The notes under the pieces are model-generated. The model saw only the letters and a list, made by a program, of their open reading frames with translations. It was not told the origin of the DNA and did no database searches. The position numbers were made by a program, and so were the translations under genes. From the NCBI GenBank assembly GCA_963281255.1, contig OY725491.1:2604001-2668000 (forward strand): 64,000 nucleotides of DNA. The letters run 5' to 3'. This document shows positions 10,437 through 22,298 of the stretch, piece after piece. Numbering within the stretch: the first letter of the stretch is position 1; each line of letters opens with the position of its first letter. This DNA is from Aphrocallistes beatrix. Taxonomy: Eukaryota > Porifera > Hexactinellida > Sceptrulophora > Aphrocallistidae.

Positions 10437-10882
10437 CACCTGCATTTGTCAGAATCTTCAAGTTGTCATTAGTCAGAATTTCCTTTACTGGAGTTTGTTA
10501 GAATAAGTTTACCGAGTTCTGACTTTTTCAGAATCAGTTTTCACGGATTCGAGTTTGTCAGAATAGAATTTCTTGAGTTCTGCATTTGTCAGAATGGAAT
10601 TTCTAGGGTTCTAGTAAATGGCACTCAACCACCCCGTCACGAATTTAAAATGCTACTTTCACACTCAATTGGACACTATTTCCATTCATTTCTTATACAT
10701 CCAAAATGCCACTCAACCACCCTCTCACGAAACTAGAGTAGAACTCCCATTGTGACAAAGTGAGAACTCGATAAAATTGATTCTGACAAAGTCAGAACGC
10801 GATAAAAACTTATTCTGGCAAACTCCAGTAAAGAAAAATCAGACTAATGACAACTTCAAGATTCTGACAAATGCAGCGTATT
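10437..10882. repeat. Foldback element with TTTGTCAGAAT repeats
   Basis: The left arm (about 10437-10590, beginning ACCTGCATTTGTCAGAATCT) and the right arm (about 10735-10882) are inverted copies. Each is built of recurring GTCAGAAT units spaced about 30-40 bases. Between them a short motif, ACTCAACCACCC, is directly repeated (10623 and 10714). Non-coding. Probably a foldback MITE in the EFA6 intron. Confidence 0.65.
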
Positions 10883-11154
10883 CAATAACAACAATTGAAT
10901 CCACTAAACAATCCCTAGTCCAGAATATTTAGTGACGACCATTGCCTTAGTCCTATTGGTGCTTAGAATGCTATCCTTTATTCAATTGCCAATCATCTTT
11001 TTTTAATTTACAATCATACCTTGTAATTTTTAAAATGTACAGCTAGACATATTACCATGATTTTGGGTGATATGTATTACGTAGTTTAAATTAAGAATGA
11101 TGCTCCTTGATTTTATGTTTTTCTACACTAAATTATTTAATTAATATTTTACAG

Positions 11155-11235
11155 TACTCCAGAAGTTAAAGAGTTAGGTTCACTGTACTCAAGTTTTTTC
11201 CAATTGACAGATCTAGATGTTATGGACGCATTCAG
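11155..11235 (+). CDS. EFA6: EFA6/PSD-like exchange factor, exon 4 seen (Sec7)
   Basis: Exon of 81 bases from acceptor ATTTTACAG to donor GTTGGG. It encodes PEVKELGSLYSSFFQLTDLD, then VMDAF, carrying two bases at each boundary. This corresponds to the Sec7 helices that lead to the FR-FL motif. Phase agrees with both neighbours. Confidence 0.85.
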
Positions 11236-12040
11236 GTTGGGATAAATTATTGAATATGCTATTTTTCTATCTGACTATGTTGAATTATTTGAAGAATTAT
11301 TATTCTAAATATATTACGCTCCTAAAAATATCGTTTAGTTATTAATTTATTGGGCACAAAGTGTCCGAAATACCTCTCTGAAGAAATTTGTATATGCATT
11401 ATTTTATTACTATTTCTAAAACAAGAAATAACAATAACAGCTAACAAAGACTCCCTCTCAGCAAGTGATGGCAGTGTGCCTCCATATTCCTAGGAGGATG
11501 ACACAATGAGTTTTTCACCATACTGAACATCTCAATCCTATGTTCATTTCAATAAATTGTTATTTCAAAGTTATTGAGCTGTGGCTTGCAACCCTGGATT
11601 GGATCCAAGTCTCTTACGATGGGGTTAGGTAATTGTGACTTAAACCAGGGAACGCCGAATTTTAAGTTATCCCTAATTTTAAAATAGTCAAAGATGTATG
11701 CAATGATTTTTTCTTTACGGTATCTTTCTAATAGCAGATACAGGTATGTTTAAGAATGATATCCTTAAAAAAAAAAATTAGAGGATAAACTCAGGAGGGT
11801 TAAATTCTAGTCGAGGGGATTTAAATATTTTTTCAGGAGTGGCTAACTCCCCTGAGGGGATATCATCTGCTTTGTTCAAGATCCTAATAATAGGAGCGTA
11901 AAGTAATGTAAGGATACTCCAGTTTGCCTCCTGATGTAGCGAATCTTGTATTTAATGTCACTTATAAAAAATGGTGGTCGAGTGACCGATAGTACAGCTC
12001 CAGAAGAACACCACACTGTGTTATTCTGTAGGTTCAGAGT

Positions 12041-12130
12041 CAGGGTTCGGTTCAAGTACAATTACTTTTAAGTTCTTTGGTAAAATACTTAAAATTTCAA
12101 GTACTTTCCAAGTACGTACTTCCATTGTGC
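12041..12130. repeat. Fragment of hAT-type MITE (AAGTAC family)
   Basis: It begins CAGGGTTCGGTTCAAGTAC, like the left end of the complete element at 13802-14213, and repeats the AAGTAC motif. It is truncated before the LINE fragment. Confidence 0.5.
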
Positions 12131-12179
12131 ACTGATCATCAAAAGTAAGTTGTACATATTGAATGACCATACTAGCCTA

Positions 12180-13230
12180 CTCACACACCTTCGTACACAT
12201 TTCAGAATTTGTAACACATCTCTCTCGGTTCAAATCATATCTCTCCGGCAGAACCCAATATATTCCCATATTCGGTTCAGATTCACTCGACACTCCCGTT
12301 AAATACAGCGAACCACAGGGTTCCTGCCTCGGTCCTCTTCTCTTCACTCTTTATACTTGCCCACTCTTTGATATCATTAAGCCTCAGCTCCCCAACATGC
12401 ACTTCTATGCCGATGATACTCTTATGTATCATTCTTTTGAGTCCAGTTATATTACATCTGAGAAATCTGCTCGCACTGCCATCCAATCCTGTATCTCTAA
12501 TCTCCGTTCTTGGCTTCTTAACAACAGGCTGCTTATCAATGACTCCAAAACTGAATTCTTGTCATTGGTTCCCGTCAACAACTCTCCAAGGTCCACATTG
12601 ATAGCATCTCTGTTAGCAATTCTCTAATCTCGCCACCCAAAGAAGTATAGAACTTTGCTACCTGGTTTGACAACAACCTATTGATGTCTACCCAGATCAG
12701 TAAAGTTGCTCCTTCTTGCTTCTACTTCATCTATAGTCTCCGTCGGTTCAGGAAGTATCTCTCCACCAAAGCATGCGAAATTATCGTCAACGCCCGTGTA
12801 ACAATATTTTACATAGTTCTCCCTCATTGCTCCTGATTCGACTCCAGCGTATTCAAAACAATGCAACCAGGCTTATTTATACAACTTATCAAGTTCCACT
12901 CCTTCGTCTCCTCTTCTTATTCAATCTCTCCACTGGCTGCCTAGAACATCGCATCACTTTCAAAATCCTCATCACTTTTAAAGGTTCCAATTCTCTTGCT
13001 CCTCTAGACACCACCCAGCTTATCAAAGTAAAAAATGTCCAACCGTAATCTAAGATCTTCGAATACCATCCTCTTCGAACATCCATCTATTAAACCCTCA
13101 AAAAACTTTGATCGCTCTTTTTCTTTTGCTGCTCCTGTTGAATGGAATACCGGATGCTCAAGTCACTTGAAAACTTCGATTAGAACCCCATGAAACGCTT
13201 TTAATAACACATGAATTTATACATACATAC
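12180..13230 (+). mobile_element. L2/CR1-type LINE reverse transcriptase, 3' fragment
   Basis: The 3' part of a non-LTR retrotransposon RT. SRFKSYLSGRTQYI, PQGSCLGPLLFTLY and MHFYADDTLMY (the YADD catalytic box) lie in the frame 12163-12627. After frameshifts come a thumb-like segment (LIRLQRIQNNATRLIYTT, 12834-12887) and a C-terminal FSFAAPVEWN stretch (about 13120). That order and wording are typical of L2/CR1 lineage LINEs. There is no endonuclease part, so the copy is 5'-truncated as usual for target-primed insertions. It is broken by at least two frameshifts and lies in an EFA6 intron. Confidence 0.8.
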
Positions 13231-13250
13231 GCACAAACTTGGACATTATA

Positions 13251-13701
13251 CAATCCCCAGAAATAGTATTCGTCCATCACGAAAAACTCCATCTCAAATA
13301 TTATTAAAGTGGGTCTATTCATTAAGGAATGTTTACTAACTGTAATAAATACTCGAATTTTGATTTCAAATTCATGATCTACACATTCTAATTACTCGTA
13401 ATTGAGAGCCTCAACTCAATTACTAACTCCCTAATTAAAAAATCTACCTTTGATACATGATGCCAATTGTCCTTAGTCAAGGCCATTGTATATAATGGCG
13501 ATTAGTTGCACAAAGTGTCACAGAATGATAATTTTCTTCATTAGACTAAGTATTTGTTGTTAATGTTTCAAAAATGAGTAATTCGAACTAAAAATATACA
13601 ATTTCTTACAGTTTAAGTACTTATTCCTTATGAATAGATCCACTTTAATACTATTTGTATAGAGGTTTTCGTGGTAGCCGAATAATTTTGTCCGGGTAGT
13701 G
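13251..13701. mobile_element. Tc1-type MITE, family B, copy 3
   Basis: The left end CAATCCCCAGAAATAGTATT and the right end ATAATTTTGTCCGGGTAGTG are flanked by TA. The centre has the GCCATTGTATATAATGGC palindrome typical of the family. It is the most diverged of the near-full copies. Confidence 0.65.
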
Positions 13702-13801
13702 TACGTATACTGTATCCTGCACATAGGCACTACTTAATTCATTGTACAGCGCACTCGAATATATCAGCATGGAATCTGCGCTTATAAATTTGTAGATTAT
13801 T

Positions 13802-14213
13802 CAGGGTTAGGTTTAAGTTCTTTTGAAAGTACTTAAGTACTACAAATACAAGTACTAGATTTTCAAGTACAAGTACAAGTCAATTACAGGTAAACTATAA
13901 TATACTTAGTACATGTACTGTCCAAGCTCTTATTATACTTGTACATTTCTCGTATTAAGAGTGCAAAATAAGTTACATAGTATCACACACGTTTATTTAA
14001 TTGAAAGTTGAAGTAGTACGAGAACTAACAGAAAATCTTAATAATACGTATTTAGTATCACTACTATATTTGAGATGAGATTAAAGAACATTGATATTAA
14101 TAGAAGTGAATGACAACAAGCGAGTACTTACAGTACTAAGTAATACATACAAGTACAAGTTCTCAAAAAATATCTTAAGTACAGAAATAATTAAGTACTT
14201 GAACTCAACTCTG
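13802..14213. mobile_element. hAT-type MITE rich in AAGTAC
   Basis: The ends CAGGGTTAGGTTTAAGTTC and the near-complement ending CTCAACTCTG are flanked by AGATTATT and ATATTATT, a near-match 8-bp duplication. Many AAGTAC/GTACTT motifs lie near both ends. No coding capacity. Confidence 0.6.
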
Positions 14214-14526
14214 ATATTATTACGTATATTATTATCATTAACCTTATACGTAGTAAGATGAAAATTTAATTAAATAGAATAACGGGATGTCTATTAATAA
14301 TAATATGAATCTATGAATAAAATCGGTACTGCTATTTCTCATATGTAGCTGCATACTAAGCTCCGAGCAACCTAGGTTGCTATATAGAAAAACCCAATAC
14401 GTTATACAAAAATATTGATATTTGAGTCTAATTGCGAAGTTTGCTATTAAAATATATTAAACACATAGTCATTGATTTATATTCCAACCAACAATTATAT
14501 TTGTGAAATTTGTTTTATGAATCTAG

Positions 14527-14639
14527 GATTTTTTTGAGACATTTGAAGCTTGAGGGTGAATCACAAGAGCAAGACAGAATTGTAGAATATTTCTCGAAGC
14601 GATATTATGAGTGTAATCCTGAAAGAATTGGGACTACAG
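14527..14639 (+). CDS. EFA6: EFA6/PSD-like exchange factor, exon 5 seen (Sec7 catalytic loop)
   Basis: Exon of 113 bases after acceptor AATCTAG, ending ACTACAG before GTAATT. Joined to exon 4 it reads FRIFLRHLKLEGESQEQDR, then IVEYFSKRYYECNP. This is the diagnostic Sec7 segment. The GE pair in LEGESQEQDR occupies the position of the invariant glutamate (the 'glutamic finger') that displaces Mg-GDP from ARF, and FSKRYYECNP is the following conserved helix. The E-Q-D-R wording fits the EFA6/PSD subfamily better than cytohesin or BIG/GBF. The catalytic residue is present, so an active exchange domain is expected. Confidence 0.9.
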
Positions 14640-14655
14640 GTAATTGTAACTAACA

Positions 14656-14810
14656 CAGAGGTGGTCCCAGGAGGGCGTGGGTTTTCGAGGCATTTACGCT
14701 TCGACCCAATGACCCCGGATTTCATGGACCATCCTAAGCCAAAAGCTTAGAGATTGCCCCGAATTTCCATCTTTGGACTCGGGTTTGCCAAATCGCTGGG
14801 ACCGCCCCTG
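14656..14810. mobile_element. 155-bp hAT MITE with perfect 8-bp TSD
   Basis: The ends CAGAGGTGGTCCCAG and CTGGGACCGCCCCTG are flanked by the exact duplication AACTAACA (14648-14655 and 14811-14818), diagnostic of hAT transposition. GC-rich and non-coding. It lies 16 bases after exon 5. Confidence 0.9.
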
Positions 14811-15099
14811 AACTAACAGACAAATTTTAATTGGAACTATTTGAACAGGTTAGAATATTTTATCCAAATCCTCGAATAGCTGCCGGTGCAATAATTAAGT
14901 CCCATTTACCTCTTGATCATAAATGTCAGTCGGCATACCGATTGTGCAACGCCATTAAAAGAGTAACCAGAGGTGTTAAAATATGCACAGTGAGTCTAGT
15001 AGGCACAGTTATTAATCATTGCAATAGCCATAAAGTTTACTGTGCCAAACTATATTCATCCTGCTACGACTGCCCCACAAACACAGCAGTACTTGGCAT

Positions 15100-15420
15100 T
15101 GGCGTAGGAACAGGTCCGGCTGGACCAACATTTTGCTCGGATTTGCACGCTGCCGGCTGTTGCCTGACCAAATTTTAGCCTTTCGCCTTGTAGAGCTCCA
15201 CAAGGCGAAAGGCTAGGGAAGACTCGTGCCTGCAACCAATGCAGTAAGCGAACGATCCTTTTCTACAATGAGACGGATAAAGTCTTACCTGCGAAGCTCC
15301 ATGCTTCAAAGCGACTGAACCATCTGATGTTCTTGAACTTGCATAAGGATCAAATCGACTGCCAATGAGTTTGTTCATGGCAGCGAGCATCGACTTTCCC
15401 AGTTTGGTAAAATTTATTAG
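15100..15420 (+). pseudogene. hAT transposase C-terminal (dimerisation) fragment
   Basis: Read on the + strand from about 15227, the frame gives LPATNAVSERSFSTMRRIKS, then YLRSSM and LNHLMFLNLHKD. This is the hAT C-terminal dimerisation motif (zf-hATC). The rest of the transposase is not visible, and the minus-strand frame 15175-15459 is a shadow. An isolated decayed end of an autonomous hAT element in the EFA6 intron. Confidence 0.75.
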
Positions 15421-16562
15421 ACGCTTTATTGTTTTAGCACAAAATTCTTCATTACTCATTGCATTCTGTTCTCTTATCCAAAATCTAAATTTCAGGTTTC
15501 TTGACTGTGGTAAGTCAGTTACTCAGAGCTAAGTTGTTTAATACGTGTGTGAATACGTATTATACGTTCAACCTACAATTTTTGGGGACTTAACTTCTAT
15601 TAGGCTGATTATTGCAATTGAAATTTGCATGAAAACAGTACATCTCGAATTGTTAGTGAGAAATCTCAATATAGTTGACCAATTTTTATTATACTTTACA
15701 ATGTTATTCATCAAGTACAACAAAGTCAAAATCTCCGCCGGACCAATAGAAATTAGCTTCCTACGCCCCTGAGGAATGGGGGCTCGGGGGGTGGCATGAC
15801 CCCCCCCCCCCTCCCCAATAAAATATAGAGCCATACCTAGATAATTTACATACATAATATGCTAGTTCAGATTACTTGTACTTATAGACAGGCCTTGTAG
15901 GGTTCTATTGGGTGGGAGGTCCCCCCAAATATTTGCCATTCATGGTCGACATAGATATTGCTGTCTCAGGGCGGCGCCACGGTTTTCGAGGTAGTCCGGT
16001 TAGACCCAGACCAACTGCACCGGGTGACATTTTTGTAGTTCGCGGATATGAATACACCTATTTTGATACTATTTATTAATAAAGATATGGGCGGTGTAGG
16101 TATGGGAACAATATCCGAGTGCGCTATAGGTCGAATTGCAAAAGAAATGTTAGTATATTATGTTTCTATTGTTTTTCCACTGAATCCTTTAACCGAAGTC
16201 ATATTAAAATAGCAGTCAGTTAAATTATCACGTTGCTCACGCCATACCCATTGAAAACTCAAGCCAGTTCCAGTTCGGTTGAACCATTGTGATGGAGCGG
16301 AGGCACATTTTATGCCAAAAATATGTGGCGCATATGTTTTATCCTGATCCCTAAGTATACAATCGAATTACAACTTTTGATATTGTTACTGATAGCTCAT
16401 TGATACTTCTTTAGTGTAAATTCACCGCATATGTAAAAGAAGGAGTCAACAAAATTCGTACAACCACGTGAAATCATAGTTAAGATTCAAAAGTAATGCT
16501 ATAATAGAAGAAATGATTCGTTTGACTTAAATATTTATTTTCTAAGAATGTGATGTGGACAG

Positions 16563-16693
16563 GGCTGGGGTTGGTTGACCGATTTTAGGGCTCGGTTATT
16601 TTGGCTTGCTCCAGGGCGGTTAACCGGTTAACCGATGTCAATATTAATTAGTAGAAATATGGATTTTTGGATTAATCTTTAACCTGGTATGAT
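16563..16693. repeat. Left half of GGTTAACCG hAT MITE
   Basis: CAGGGCTGGGGTTGGTTGAC and the following 110 bases match the first third of the complete element at 61713-62080. The copy stops in unrelated sequence near 16693, so the right end is lost. Confidence 0.7.
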
Positions 16694-17535
16694 GAAAAAA
16701 CCCCCGGAATTTGGCTACGTGCTCAGCACAGCTAAGTTGCGATAAAATTCACAATTCTCCATCTTGATTTTCCGGGAAATTGTTATACTATATAATTAAC
16801 ATTTGTTTTCTGCATATATGTCATCCTGAATTGATGATCAAATGTCAATATCAGTCAAAATGTCGAGTTTTCAAAATTTTTGGAAAAGTCTGATTTTGAT
16901 TTTCTGAACTCCAAATATTATATAATTTGAGCTCTATAATTTTATTTCACACATACTTGATGCATCTCTGTTCGCACATACACTCCTCCAGTGAGAGAAG
17001 GATCTATATGAAGCTTGTCACCCATTCACAAAATGGATATTCGTGAATGAGTGATAAGTTTCATACCTTGCGCTGGTTATCCACCAGCTCAGATCTGATA
17101 AGGATTGAACTCAGAGTTATGCTCTGGTTGTAATCCTTCGAGATATAAAGGCATTGAAGGTCGAGTTGCAGTGAGTGGTAGTATATCGGAGCAGGGCGAA
17201 TAGCCTTCTTGGACAAGCTTAGCATACAAATTAGAGCTGTAGCTGACATCCAGTGCATTTCTCTTTACGGCTAGAAATCGACACTGATAAGTAATGTTGT
17301 GGAAGCTTAGCGAAGTAGGTTTTGTGTCTAGAGATTGTGAGAGTACTTCGTTAAGTATTCGCAAATTGTAACCGGTGCTCCGGCAAAGAAATTTTACCCA
17401 GCAATCCATTTGGGTCAAAAGGAGGTGTATGCAGATTACCCTCAGTACTTGATTATTATCTTTCGGTGGCCTAAGCTATTTGTTAATCTTGATACCTAAT
17501 TTCTTAGCTATTTAAATAATTGCCCACTCATTTAG

Positions 17536-17594
17536 ATTCTGTTCATGTCTTGGTTTGTTCTTTGCTGTTACTCAACGCAGATATCCACGGACAG
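17536..17594 (+). CDS. EFA6: EFA6/PSD-like exchange factor, exon 6 seen (Sec7 motif 2)
   Basis: Exon of 59 bases from acceptor CTCATTTAG to donor GTGAGT. It encodes DSVHVLVCSLLLLNADIHGQ, the second universal Sec7 signature (compare DAVHVL-CALMLLNTDLHG in family members), which lines the ARF-binding groove. It exits in phase 0. Confidence 0.9.
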
Positions 17595-17682
17595 GTGAGT
17601 AATATACCTTTCCGAAATTTATTCATCAAAAGTTTGGTTTATTATCAATAATGTTAAACCTCGATCTTTGTAAATTTATTCA

Positions 17683-17805
17683 TATACAATCATGCTTTGC
17701 GCACTTGAGTAGCGCGGTTAGCGAACACTTCGTGTCCCACCTGAATCGCTCTGCTGGCTCCTGGGGCTTCAAAGAATTCAGAGGCACCCTATGGGCGCCT
17801 AGTAT
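17683..17805. repeat. Isolated HLR-like GC module
   Basis: TATACAATCATGCTTTGCGC, then GCGAACACTTCGTGTCCCAC, resembles the GC-rich hairpin region of the Helitron-like family in reverse, without the rest. A similar scrap is at 22065-22098. Confidence 0.4.
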
Positions 17806-18421
17806 TGATTACTTCAATTAATCATTGGATTAATAATGTTACATCATAGACCTTAGGATTGCCATTAGAATGAAAAATTTGTACTAGGGATGTGGTCGAG
17901 GAGGGTGATTAAGTTTTACATGATGAACCTAAATTGTCAATCTTGCAGAATAGAGTTTAATATTGTATTTCTAGCACTCTAATATATAACCTGGGTATCC
18001 AATTATGTACAGGATGTTTCATTGATTCTATCACCAACATATATTGATACTCGGAAGGTATTTGACTAACCATCACTTTCTTTTAGCATTTTGTTTAGCA
18101 CTTAATGTCATTTGTATAATATTGAAATCAACGAGTTGACAAAAAAGATCAAAATGGTGGAATTCTACAATGGACATTAGTCTTATGTAGGAACCCAGTG
18201 CGAATGGCGAAAGACGTTAAAGTGCACTAATCATCAGTACCGACGAGATTATAGATAAAAATGCTGTTACAATGTTTCACAAAACAGGTGAGATCAACAA
18301 CCAAAGAAAGAACAACTCTTGTGAGGTCGCATTATCCACTGGTGCCACTATTAAGCGGGTGGATCAGAGCACACGAATACGGTCGTCTGACCCCTTGGCA
18401 TCAGTAAGTCATCTCTCTGGC

Positions 18422-18802
18422 CATAGCCTACTGTATATAAGGCCTCACAGTAACTTGTGGATTTGGGACTAGGGATGCGGTAGAAGATGATTGAACTAAT
18501 ACATGAGCTGCCTTAAATCATTAACAAAGCACAATAGAGCTTAGGAATGTATTACCAGCATATATAAATATGGTGTCAAAGTACCCATATCCGTTATTAA
18601 AATTTAGATTAGTCATCATATGGTTGCACAATAGGTTATATTTGTGACAAATTTGGTGATTTTCAGAGGCCGTTTAGGGGCACTTCTAAGTGTTTTTATT
18701 ATAATATTTTTCGCATAGAACTGAGATGTGAATGGGTTAATACGAAAAATTTGGAATTTTTTCATGGAATGCTGCTACATTCCAGTGTTGCTATGGAAAC
18801 GT
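18422..18802. repeat. CATAG foldback family, left half
   Basis: CATAGCCTACTGTATATAAG and the sequence that follows match the left arm of the complete palindromic element at 40441-41494 as far as GTTGCTATGGAAACGTG. Only one arm is present. It is inserted in the mariner remnant. Confidence 0.7.
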
Positions 18803-19424
18803 GAAAGCTCTGGCATATCATGTCTCAAGACCTCAAGGCTATACCCTTACAAGATTCATACTATGCTTAATTTAACTGATCTCAAAGTTACAGATGTGCC
18901 AAAATGTCAATAATGTAATGGAAAGTGATGAAAGCTGGGTTGGAAATGTTTGGTTTTCTGACGAAGCAAATTTCCACTTGAATCAACCGGCAGGACAATA
19001 GGTTCTTGGGATCAGAAAATACTCATCTGAACTCACACATAGTATAAAGTCGACTGCTTGGTGTACTTTAAGTGAAAAGGGATCATCGGTCCATAATGGT
19101 TTTAGGATGATATGAGCCGAACAATCACTGTCAATCAGCACAATTACCACGAATTTAAATGTAAATTCCACTAAGAGATGAGATCTAAGAGACTTGGGAC
19201 CACGGCTGCATTGTTTATGCAAGAGGAAGCCACCTGTCATGCTGCAATTAGCACCCGGTGGTATCTAAAAATCTTGTTTGGAGACCTCACCATCAGCGGA
19301 AAGACGAACTCTCACTGGTCACCAAACTCACCTGATCTGAACTTTTTCCTCTGCGGTTACAGTCAAGACAGTGTTTAAAAAACAATCCTCAAACCTTAGA
19401 CGAATTGAAAACAGAGATTGAGAC

Positions 19425-19581
19425 CAGAGGCGTAGCCAGGGCGCGACACATGCGGCCTAGGCCGCAACCTCAAAGGTGATGGCCCCACTAAAATTTCACA
19501 AATTAGCATTGGGTCCCGCAACCCTCTCGCGAAACGGAATTGAATTGTCGCACCATAAAAATTGAGCTGGCTACGCCTCTG
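19425..19581. mobile_element. 157-bp hAT-like MITE
   Basis: The ends CAGAGGCGTAGCCAGGGC and GCTGGCTACGCCTCTG are inverted. No clear target duplication was found. Non-coding, GC-richer than its surroundings. Confidence 0.65.
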
Positions 19582-19884
19582 AACACGGGCTGCTTGTAGA
19601 AAAGTCATACAGAACTTTGGCTTATGCTTAAATCACACTAGAGCAAAAAAATGGAAAACAATTTTTCACACCTTTTCTATACAATACTATGTACGTTTCA
19701 CTCTCATAATAGAAATCATTGTACGACGACACTATTGCAGGCTGTCATTTTTATGAATACTTTAAAGCAATAACTTATATAAATGTCTCAATTACATTAT
19801 AGTGTATAACAATAAAAAAGGTTTTTTGTATATTTTCACACCTTTATATACATATTTTAACACAATTTGACGAATTTTGAAAAT

Positions 19885-20310
19885 TATGCTAGAGACTAGC
19901 TTTCAATGGTTGACATGGGGTTTTTAGGGGTGTAGAATTCGAATATTATATTTTCAGATCGATATGATAAATTATTTGTTTACTTTTGAAAACATTAGGT
20001 ACATAAAGTAAACAAATTACAAAAATAGGCTAGAAACTTGCTTTCAACGGATGACATGTGGTTTTCAAGGGTGTAGATTTTATATATCATATTTTCGAGT
20101 AAATTTGATAATTAATTTGTTTACTTTTGTTTACAATTGATACGTAAAGTAAACACATTACTACAAAAATAGGCTAGAGACTAGCTTCCAACGGTTGACA
20201 TGGGGGTTTCAGGGTTGTAGATTTAGAATATTATATTTTTGGATCCATATGAGAAATTTTTCGTTAAATTTTGTTTGCTACATTTATACAAATTAAAAAT
20301 AATTCCCAAA
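19885..20310. repeat. Tandem repeat, about 141-bp unit, three copies
   Basis: Units start near 19888, 20029 and 20170, each with CTAGAGACTAGCTTYCAA-like starts, a GGTTGACATGGGG core and TTTGTTTAC at the end. They are diverged by several percent. Non-coding, in the intron before exon 7. Confidence 0.75.
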
Positions 20311-20606
20311 ATAGGTTAGATTGAGTAACTCAAATCTTTAGCCAATCTCTGTATTCAAAACGTAGAATTATCTCTTCAAATGACTGGTTTAGAATGTCGC
20401 TAAATTTTTTTGTGCTGTAATGGTGTGTCAAAGTAGAGAACGTCAAAGTTTGGGCAACTTTTGAATTTGAAATATCTTAACTCTAGAAAACAATTATATC
20501 GTAATTTTAAATCAGTCATCCTGAAGAGGACGCAACTCTACGTCGTTTTGAATTATAGGTACAGTAATGAGTAGAATTCTACTCGATTAAACTATTAAAC
20601 ATTTAG

Positions 20607-20823
20607 AGTCTTGCCAAACACATGAAATTTAAAGATTTTTCTGACAATCTAACCGGATTGTGTGATGGAAAGAACTTCCGTACCGGATTGTTAAGAGAGT
20701 GCTATACTTCTATTGAAAAAAAGCCTCTAGAGACCGGATCTCATGGATTACAGGCATCTATTTCTCTGCATGATTCTATGTCATGTCCTCCCGAGAATGG
20801 AGAAGCTGTTATTCAAATCGAAG
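20607..20823 (+). CDS. EFA6: EFA6/PSD-like exchange factor, exon 7 seen (end of Sec7)
   Basis: Exon of 217 bases from acceptor ACATTTAG to donor GTAGTT. It encodes SLAKHMKFKDFSDNLTGLCD, then GKNF...LLRECYTSIEKKPLE, which matches the last Sec7 helices of EFA6 (MT-QFI-NL-GLNDG-DF---LLK-LY-SIK--). A serine-rich linker then leads to the PH domain. It enters in phase 0 and leaves one base. Confidence 0.88.
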
Positions 20824-22298
20824 GTAGTTTTCACATACAATTAAAAGTAGTTTATAACAATTTGAGTTTTTCGTATATAAGGTTTGATGTTTTGAAAATT
20901 CTAAACTATTAATTTACATAATTCTCACAATTCTTTAGGTACTAACACAGATGAGACCTAATCCCGGATAAGGATACCCTTTTAAATCTAGTATATAATT
21001 AGCGTTGGGATATTTGGATTCAAATGCTACTTAATCCGACAATTTAAAAATATCGCATCAAGAAAATAGGCAGTTTTACTAGATAGATGTTATACTCAAA
21101 CGCAGGGGTTTTCAACCACCTTAGAGCCGTGATCCACTTACTTAATTGTCGCTGTATTCACGACCCACCCCGTTGAATTAGTAATGAACCCAAAATCTTT
21201 AATACATCTAATACTTGATGGTATTATTCTCGTATATTGGATGTTACCCTTCTCAAAATGTCTCTTAAGCTGGAATGGCTTCATGGACTCTACAGATAAA
21301 ACTTTCAGATATATCACACATTGTGGCTTTTCAATACTTTACGTTACTAAACACTGCATACATGCCAGCTTACCAGTTTTTGGCGGGAGGTCCCGCTTGT
21401 TATCCCTTCTGATGGACTAATTTTCTCTAATGTCCGTTCCGTTTTACATGAAATTTCCCAATTATGTCCCGCTTTTTAGAGGTCCGTGTATAATACTGTT
21501 CTATTGCGTCTCGCCAAATTCAACTACGCGTCCCGCTAATATCATGGCACAAGTTGACATGTATAAAAATGGTAAATCCAAATTGGACATAATCATCTGA
21601 ATAAGCACGCTTAGGACGCATTTCATAACCATTTAACCGAAAAGAGCAAAATATATTGAAATTAAGCAAATAAACTTGCGTACATATATTAGAACTTGCA
21701 TACAATTTTATACATTTCTAGGTTTCGTTAATCAATTTACAATATCACACTATGATATGTCTTCAAAATTATTTCAATCAACAATACTGTGTCATATAAA
21801 TCCACAATACAGCTTGCTAATACAAAGTAATTAGAAGGTCTATAAGTGACTCTAACCACAACCAAATTTAATAAGAACACCGATGCTAACTCTCAATAGT
21901 TCTGTAGAGATGTCCCGCAACCCACCGGTTGAAAATCCCTGCTCTTTGTCACTTTTTGCATCGTTAAAGCATGAATAGACTGTTTATTATTTGGATCTCT
22001 CAAGCACCAATGCTCACAATTTGAAACACGAGCAATAAAATTCACTGATTATTTCTTATTTATATACAATCCCGCTTTGCGCACTTTGTCAGGATTATCG
22101 CCTAATATTGATTAATGCCTTAAACCAAGGATGCATAGGCTAAAATCAGAATAAACGACGAGCAATAATGACATTCTTGATGAGTAAGCATTTCTGATCA
22201 ACATAGAGTAATAATGTAGAGAATGTTACAAGTATTCTATGTACATTATATGTAACAAAGAGTAGAAATTTAGAAAAAATTTATTGGGATTTAAATAG
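20824..22298. other. EFA6 intron, no gene seen
   Basis: No convincing coding region. The frames at 21184-21420 and 21520-21705 show no family resemblance. A scrap of the HLR GC module lies at 22065-22098 (CAATCCCGCTTTGCGCAC). Confidence 0.5.

Larger units (their letters stand above)
18095..19640 (+). pseudogene. Mariner/Tc1-type transposase remnant with two insertions
   Basis: Pieces of an IS630/Tc1/mariner transposase: a helix-turn-helix-like N-terminal part (about 18150-18420), LYPYKIHTMLNLTDLK (18839-18886), VWFSDEANFHLN (18948-18983, with the first catalytic D), and ALFMQEEATCHAAI...NSPDLNFFLCGYSQ (19211-19371), where the second catalytic D is replaced by E. A half copy of the CATAG foldback element interrupts it at 18422-18802, and a hAT MITE at 19425-19581. 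Many stops and frameshifts. An old relic within the EFA6 intron. Confidence 0.7.

Noticed and set aside
14831-15178. 115-codon plus-strand ORF with many cysteines
   Set aside because: It overlaps the start of the hAT fragment in a different frame and has no family resemblance.
15545-15855. Overlapping ORFs on both strands
   Set aside because: No domain, and they cross a poly-C tract; they look accidental.
17089-17418. Minus-strand ORF of 109 codons before EFA6 exon 6
   Set aside because: No recognisable motif or splice context; kept out although chance cannot be fully excluded.
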